From positions 1-9,796 of the forward strand of contig JAFGSL010000483.1 of NCBI GenBank assembly GCA_016934645.1: a DNA stretch of 9,796 nucleotides. Reading direction: 5' to 3'. A program made the translations under genes and the position numbers. The notes beneath the pieces were generated by a model. It saw only the letters and a list, made by a program, of their open reading frames with translations, was not told the origin of the DNA and made no database searches. The stretch comes from Anaerolineae bacterium (lineage in GTDB: Bacteria > Chloroflexota > Anaerolineae > B4-G1 > SLSP01). Numbering within the stretch: position 1 is the stretch's first letter; each line of letters starts with the position of its first letter. Positions 6,380 through 9,796 of the stretch are shown here, piece by piece.

Positions 6380-7317
6380 AGAGATTTCTGCATAATGGCG
6401 AACTGGCGCATCTGCCGGAAGCCCGCTAGATGATAGAGCCGCGCGGCGTCCTTGCCCGTCCACAGGAACCACGCGCAGTGGAAGCCCCGTGTAATCATAT
6501 CCGCCAGGCAGTTGAAGAGCAGTAGACGCCCGATGCCCCGGCTGCGCATATCAGGCGCGACGCCGAACGGGCCGAAACGCTCCCGCCGGTACTGGCAGTA
6601 GCCAACGATCGGTTCCCCGCGCACCGCCACCCAGCAGCCGACGTCATCCGCACCCGAGCCAAACAGCGCCAGCAGGTAATCTTGCGCAAAGCGATACCAA
6701 TCCCAGCCAAAGTGTTCGACGGTGAAAGCCATCAGCACGGGCAGGTCAGTGGGGTGAAACGGTCGCACAGCAATGTTATCTTTCGCCAGGCGGCCCTCCA
6801 GTGCGGCAATCTCCGGCGGAATCCTGAAACCGGTCAGTTCGGCGCGCATGGCAATGGGCGTGGACGTTGTCTGCCACTCAAGTGCGTGTAGAAAAGCGAA
6901 AGCGGCAGGATACGCCTCGACATCTACACCGGGAATGAAGTAATTGGGCGTATATGGCGAAATCATCACGCGTTCCCGGCCTAGCGTCGCCATGCGTGTC
7001 AGTGCTGCCTCGAACAACGCGCGCCCAATCCCTTGCCGTCGATGCGCGGGATGAACACCGAACGCGGTGATCCAGCCAATCTCCGGTTCCAGTCCTTGCA
7101 AGAAGTACGGAACGCGGCGCACCAGCGAGAGCACAAAGCCAACAACCGTATCCCCATCATCGGCGACGAGTAAGCCATCCGGGTCGAAATTCGGGTCCAG
7201 CAGCACCTTCGTCCGCCACACCGCCGGCGTAATCCGGTCGTGCGTCATCGTCACGCGCCACAAGTCAAGCAGCGCGCCCTCGTCTGCCCCACGGTAACTG
7301 CGAATGATAGCGGACAT
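6376..7317 (-). CDS. Tandem GNAT-family N-acetyltransferase
   Basis: A 313-residue protein with two acetyl-CoA-dependent GNAT folds. Domain 1 (about 1-155) has the CoA pyrophosphate loop at VHPAHRRQGIGRALFEAAL; domain 2 (about 180-313) has VAPDMRSRGIGRLLLFNCLA. Both loops keep the R/Q-x-x-G-x-G/A pattern, so both halves may bind acetyl-CoA. The C-terminal DAARLYHLAGFRQMRQF matches the GNAT motif B region (A-x-x-L-Y-x-x-x-G-F). ATG 7317 is chosen over an upstream in-frame start at 7347 because an excellent AAGGAGG lies 3 nt before it, while the extension falls in a repeat. The acceptor is unknown; a glucosamine or amino-sugar acceptor is conceivable from the neighbours. Confidence 0.9.
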   Translation of the reverse strand: MSAIIRSYRGADEGALLDLWRVTMTHDRITPAVWRTKVLLDPNFDPDGLLVADDGDTVVGFVLSLVRRVPYFLQGLEPEIGWITAFGVHPAHRRQGIGRALFEAALTRMATLGRERVMISPYTPNYFIPGVDVEAYPAAFAFLHALEWQTTSTPIAMRAELTGFRIPPEIAALEGRLAKDNIAVRPFHPTDLPVLMAFTVEHFGWDWYRFAQDYLLALFGSGADDVGCWVAVRGEPIVGYCQYRRERFGPFGVAPDMRSRGIGRLLLFNCLADMITRGFHCAWFLWTGKDAARLYHLAGFRQMRQFAIMQKSL

Positions 7318-7320
7318 GCC

Positions 7321-7327
7321 CCTCCTT
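7321..7327 (-). promoter_or_regulatory. Strong ribosome binding site deciding the GNAT start
   Basis: Minus strand reads AAGGAGG, 3 nt before ATG 7317 (AAAAGGAGGGGC then ATG). It fixes the GNAT start here and excludes the 10-codon upstream extension. Confidence 0.75.
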
Positions 7328-7333
7328 TTGCCT

Positions 7334-7406
7334 GGACGCAGACTCACGCAGATTTTCGCAGATTTTTATCTCTAAAATCAGCGTTCATCTGCGAGAATCT
7401 GCGTCC
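7334..7406. repeat. Imperfect inverted-repeat element between GH20 and GNAT genes
   Basis: Outer arms ggacgcaga (7334-7342) and tctgcgtcc (7398-7406) are perfectly complementary. The match continues with mismatches over about 33 nt per arm, using repeated cgcagatttt-like words, to a short centre around 7368-7373. It fills nearly the whole gap between the GH20 stop and the GNAT ribosome site. In form it is sister to the element inside anmK at 2743-2810. No T run follows, so it is not an obvious terminator. Confidence 0.78.
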
Positions 7407-7414
7407 TAAAAATC

Positions 7415-9265
7415 TTACGTGTACGCCTCGCGCAGCGGTTCGAAGCGTGCCAGGCTGTCTTCCAGGCCGCCGGGACGATTGCGGGCCAGCCACAGCGCCT
7501 TGTGTTCGGCGATGGCCTCCTCTAGGTCGGCGAGCATGGCGGCGGTATGCGTCTCCTGTCCCAAAAGCTGCAAAGCGCGGCGGCAAGCGTGCCGCAGCAG
7601 CCGTCCGGCGCTGGCGAACTCCCGCTTGACCACGTCGGCGTCCGGGCGATGCATCTGCACATCGGACAGAGTCGCCAGGATCGCGTCGATGCGTTCCAAC
7701 GTAGTCTCGAAATCCTCCACCGTCACGCTCTTGAAACGCTCTTCGTCCGCGACCGCGCCTTGCAGCAGGTGGAAGAGAATGCTGGAGTTATGAATGCGCG
7801 GGACGTTGGGAACCTGGTAGACATTGCCTAAATCGTAGGCGATCCTCCCCATCGCACCGCTCGGATCATCGAAGGCGAAGCGCCCGATGGCCTGCGGGAC
7901 ATCCAGGGCACAGTTCGCATCAAGGCTCCACGAGTACGCCGCGCCGGCACCGAAGCCCAGATAACTCATCGGCAGATACTGCCAGTGCCCGCGGTCGCCC
8001 CAGTCGGTGTTGAGGTAGCCGATGGCCCCGTGCTTGAGGCCGTTCTCGGCGGCGTTGAGCAGATTGCCCAGCGCGTTATCCGTCCGCCCGACGAGGCTGT
8101 TCCACGACGCCGTGCCGGGACAGACGTAGAAAGGCACGCCGGCGGCGGCGAACTGCGCACCGTTGGCGTCGAAGGGATGGTCGAACTCATACCCCCACTC
8201 CAGCGCAATGGCGTCCGACGGCAACTGCGGCACGAGATCGGGGTAGTGCGTGATGATGTCGCCCCAGAACTGCATCTTATACCCGCGCCGGGTTACGTCG
8301 CGGTATATCTTCATCAGGAAGTCGAGGTAGACCTGCCCCGTCCCGCGTTCCTCACAGATGGCCTTGCTTGCGCCCTGACCCAGATCGATTGTCTCGTCGC
8401 AGCCCACGTTGATCTGGCGGCTGGTGAAGTAGGGCAGCAGCTCGTCGTAGAGATTGCGAATGAACTCGATACTGCCGGGGTTCTCCGGCGCGAGGCCGAA
8501 CGGGCCTTTGCGCCGTGTGTTCCAGGGCGTCTCAAACTCGTCGAGTGTCTCGGCTAGGTCGCTGTAGGGCGCGTGACGCAGCCACGGTTCCAGATGACCA
8601 AAGGAGTTCTGGTTGGGGACGAGTTCGATGAAGCGCTCGCGGCAGTAGGCGTCGAGTGCGAGAATCTCCTCGCCGGTGAAGGGAGAAGCGTGCTCCCACA
8701 CCACATGGTGCGCGTGGTAGGCAAACGTGTGTTCGATATAGAGCTGGAGCTGGTTGATCTTCCAGCTTGCCAGGCGATCCACCAGCGCGAACAGCGTTTC
8801 CATCGTGGGAACCTTGTCGCGGCTGACGTCCAGCATCAGGCCACGCGCGGGGAAATCGGGCCAGTCACGGATGTCGAGGCAGGGCAGTTCCGGCCCGGCG
8901 GCCTGTTGCAGCAATTGTATGAGCGTGCAGACCGCGTAGAAAATCCCGGCGGCATCGCTGGCGTAGACCTGGATACCCTCCGGTGCAATCGCCAGGCGGT
9001 AGCCCTGCGGTTGCGCGACCACGTCCGATATCAGGCTCAATGTCAGGCCGGGATGCACGTCCGTCCACGCAGCGCGCCCGGCGACGAGGCTCCATCTCAA
9101 GCCGAGGTACTCCTGCAAGGCCGCTTGCACGCGCCGGGCGGAAAAGAGAATGTCCTGCGGGCAAGGAGCGTCCAACAAAACGACGGAGTCAGGCGCCAGT
9201 CTGAAGACGCCCTCTAAGTGCGTCAGATGACGCGGATTCGGTAAGAACACTATACTTTCTGTCAT
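7415..9265 (-). CDS. Glycoside hydrolase family 20 beta-N-acetylhexosaminidase
   Basis: A 616-residue exo-acting hexosaminidase releasing terminal beta-GlcNAc (or GalNAc) by substrate-assisted catalysis. Residues about 1-135 are the GH20b-type N-domain ending in AAGIFYAVCTLIQLLQQA. The TIM barrel starts at DIRDWPDFPARGLMLDVSRDKVP. The catalytic pair is Asp290-Glu291 in NVGCDET, with FWGD (333-336) and WGY (357-359) among the expected aromatic subsite residues. The tail beyond about 490 is helical. No signal peptide is visible, suggesting an intracellular enzyme that acts on imported disaccharides or muropeptides. ATG 9265 is preferred over TTG 9277 because GGAGG lies just before it and overlaps that TTG extension. 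It is the first gene of the row and may play the part NagZ has in classical recycling; that role is inferred. Confidence 0.93.
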   Translation of the reverse strand: MTESIVFLPNPRHLTHLEGVFRLAPDSVVLLDAPCPQDILFSARRVQAALQEYLGLRWSLVAGRAAWTDVHPGLTLSLISDVVAQPQGYRLAIAPEGIQVYASDAAGIFYAVCTLIQLLQQAAGPELPCLDIRDWPDFPARGLMLDVSRDKVPTMETLFALVDRLASWKINQLQLYIEHTFAYHAHHVVWEHASPFTGEEILALDAYCRERFIELVPNQNSFGHLEPWLRHAPYSDLAETLDEFETPWNTRRKGPFGLAPENPGSIEFIRNLYDELLPYFTSRQINVGCDETIDLGQGASKAICEERGTGQVYLDFLMKIYRDVTRRGYKMQFWGDIITHYPDLVPQLPSDAIALEWGYEFDHPFDANGAQFAAAGVPFYVCPGTASWNSLVGRTDNALGNLLNAAENGLKHGAIGYLNTDWGDRGHWQYLPMSYLGFGAGAAYSWSLDANCALDVPQAIGRFAFDDPSGAMGRIAYDLGNVYQVPNVPRIHNSSILFHLLQGAVADEERFKSVTVEDFETTLERIDAILATLSDVQMHRPDADVVKREFASAGRLLRHACRRALQLLGQETHTAAMLADLEEAIAEHKALWLARNRPGGLEDSLARFEPLREAYT

Positions 9266-9270
9266 CGTGA

Positions 9271-9275
9271 CCTCC
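9271..9275 (-). promoter_or_regulatory. Ribosome binding site deciding the GH20 start
   Basis: Minus-strand GGAGG lies five bases before ATG 9265 and falls within the alternative TTG 9277 extension, so it favours the ATG. Confidence 0.7.
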
Positions 9276-9298
9276 AAAGAAGCTTTAAAACTAACATT

Positions 9299-9427
9299 TT
9301 ATTGATTGATAAAATCCACCACTGGATGAAGTGTCTTCAAGGTATTTAGTATCTCACTAACCAACTTCTCCCCATTGCCCATAGAAAGCTCCAAAACCTG
9401 TTTTCGGGCAAAATGTTTTCGAATGGA
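9299..9427 (-). pseudogene. Possible 3' remnant of a gene cut by the IS21-type element
   Basis: A 42-codon open stretch ends at the TAA at 9299, with a protein-like end (KQVLELSMGNGEKLVSEI at the middle, VVDFINQ last). It is more AT-rich than neighbouring genes and opens directly from the presumed IS tip at 9428. Its only upstream extension runs into IS terminal sequence. I do not recognise a family. It could equally be a chance frame in a 130-nt spacer that also holds the GH20 leader. Confidence 0.25.
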
Positions 9428-9446
9428 TGTCAAATGCCGCCCGTGA

Positions 9447-9501
9447 TGGGCCACCCATAGTCGGGTGATGTGGGCCACTCGTGTGCGGGTTGAGTAGGCC
9501 A
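9447..9501. repeat. 24-bp-period terminal repeats of the IS21-type element
   Basis: tgggccac at 9447-9454 and 9471-9478, and the degenerate taggcca at 9495-9501, are spaced exactly 24 nt apart. IS21 ends carry multiple copies of a roughly 20-bp transposase-binding sequence, which this pattern fits. Confidence 0.7.
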
Positions 9502-9630
9502 AACAGGGCGCATTGATCGTGCGTTGAGAGACAGCTCGACCATGCCCCAAAAAGCAACTCAACCGTGTTTTTCGCAATGCTCCATCCGTGTTAGCTTGAT
9601 GTCATTCAATGAGCACGTGTGGCTGGTGGA

Positions 9631-9796
9631 TTAGGTTTCGTTGGCAGTAGACAAAGTCGTGGTTGTGCTGGGTTCCTCCTTTCGGCGCTGCCGTTGGCGA
9701 TAACTACTGCCGCGGATGGTCAGCGTGTGGGTATGATGCGTCAAACGGTCCAGCGCCGCGCTCGCTAACAGGTCATTGCCAAAGACCTCGGCCCAT
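9631..9796 (-). CDS. istB: IstB-like ATP-binding protein of an IS21-family element (C-terminal part only)
   Basis: The frame is open from the right edge to the TAA at 9631-9633, giving about 54 codons. WAEVFGNDLLASAALDRLTH, then HTHTLTIRGSSYRQRQRR, matches the IstB C-terminus: the WxxVFGD-like segment, the ALLDRLLHHS-like helix and the IRGxSYR strand. IstB is the AAA+ helper that works with the IstA transposase; its Walker motifs would be upstream, outside the window. The Thr/Ser-rich tail (STTTTLSTANET) after the core is dispensable-looking. No frameshift is seen in this part. Confidence 0.82.
   Translation of the reverse strand, partial: WAEVFGNDLLASAALDRLTHHTHTLTIRGSSYRQRQRRKEEPSTTTTLSTANET

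Larger units (their letters stand above)
9428..9796 (-). mobile_element. IS21-family element, istB-side end (continues past the window)
   Basis: The istB 3' end is followed by about 200 nt without a gene, then by regularly spaced ggcca-bearing repeats, as is usual at IS21 ends. The proposed tip is TGTCAAATGCCGCCC from 9428 on the plus strand, matching the TGT-starting termini of the family. The exact tip and target duplication cannot be confirmed because the other end is outside the window. The stretch 9502-9630 inside the element shows no supportable gene. Confidence 0.65.

Noticed and set aside
6380..6472. Upstream 31-codon extension of the DUF1810 protein
   Set aside because: It lies inside the GNAT gene in another frame and the family similarity starts only after the internal ATG at 6379.
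7334..7406. Intrinsic transcription terminator after GH20
   Set aside because: The hairpin is long and mismatched and no T run follows on the minus strand; a repeat element explains it better.
8573..9217. A 214-codon plus-strand open frame opposite the GH20 gene
   Set aside because: Antisense of the conserved GH20 frame in GC-rich DNA; no ribosome site and no recognisable motif.
9299..9577. A 92-residue minus-strand protein as an intact gene
   Set aside because: Its first half overlaps the IS terminal repeats, it has no convincing ribosome site and composition changes midway; at most its last 42 codons could be a gene remnant.

Overview
The window is one strand-biased block: every gene I can support reads on the minus strand, so transcription runs from high to low coordinates. 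Coding GC is high. The gene set (a cytosolic-type GH20 hexosaminidase, tandem GNAT, DUF1810, PIG-L deacetylase, AmiE-like serine hydrolase, AnmK, MurQ and a BadF-type sugar kinase), together with short 7-8 nt period repeats, suggests a Chloroflexota-like environmental bacterium. That placement is an inference; no marker gene is present.

Layout from the upstream (right) end: an IS21-type element runs off the right edge (istB 3' end, then a terminal region with 24-bp-period repeats). Next comes the row GH20 beta-N-acetylhexosaminidase, two-domain GNAT acetyltransferase, DUF1810 protein, PIG-L deacetylase and class-C beta-lactamase-like serine hydrolase. GNAT/DUF1810 overlap by 4 nt, and PIG-L/serine hydrolase are 1 nt apart or overlap. 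A VapBC-type toxin-antitoxin pair with its own palindrome-bearing promoter follows. Then come one long ORF fusing AnmK to MurQ and, 1 nt further, a GlcNAc/MurNAc kinase cut by the left edge.

Read together, this is a peptidoglycan amino-sugar salvage locus. GH20 can release GlcNAc, and the serine hydrolase resembles the AmiE class that strips peptide from MurNAc. AnmK phosphorylates anhydro-MurNAc, the BadF-type kinase can phosphorylate GlcNAc and/or MurNAc, and MurQ cleaves the lactyl ether of MurNAc-6-P to give GlcNAc-6-P. PIG-L and GNAT are plausible amino-sugar deacetylase and acetyltransferase partners, but their substrates cannot be read from sequence.

The striking feature is a burst of short repeats in anmK-murQ and its junction with the kinase. 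Four repeat tracts are read in frame: an inverted-repeat element and a heptad array inside AnmK, an octamer array forming the AnmK-MurQ linker, and a heptad array inside MurQ. A fifth lies at the murQ/kinase junction. Related inverted-repeat elements sit between GNAT and GH20, and another type between DUF1810 and PIG-L. The AnmK-MurQ fusion looks as if it was made by a stop-free repeat filling the old intergenic gap.
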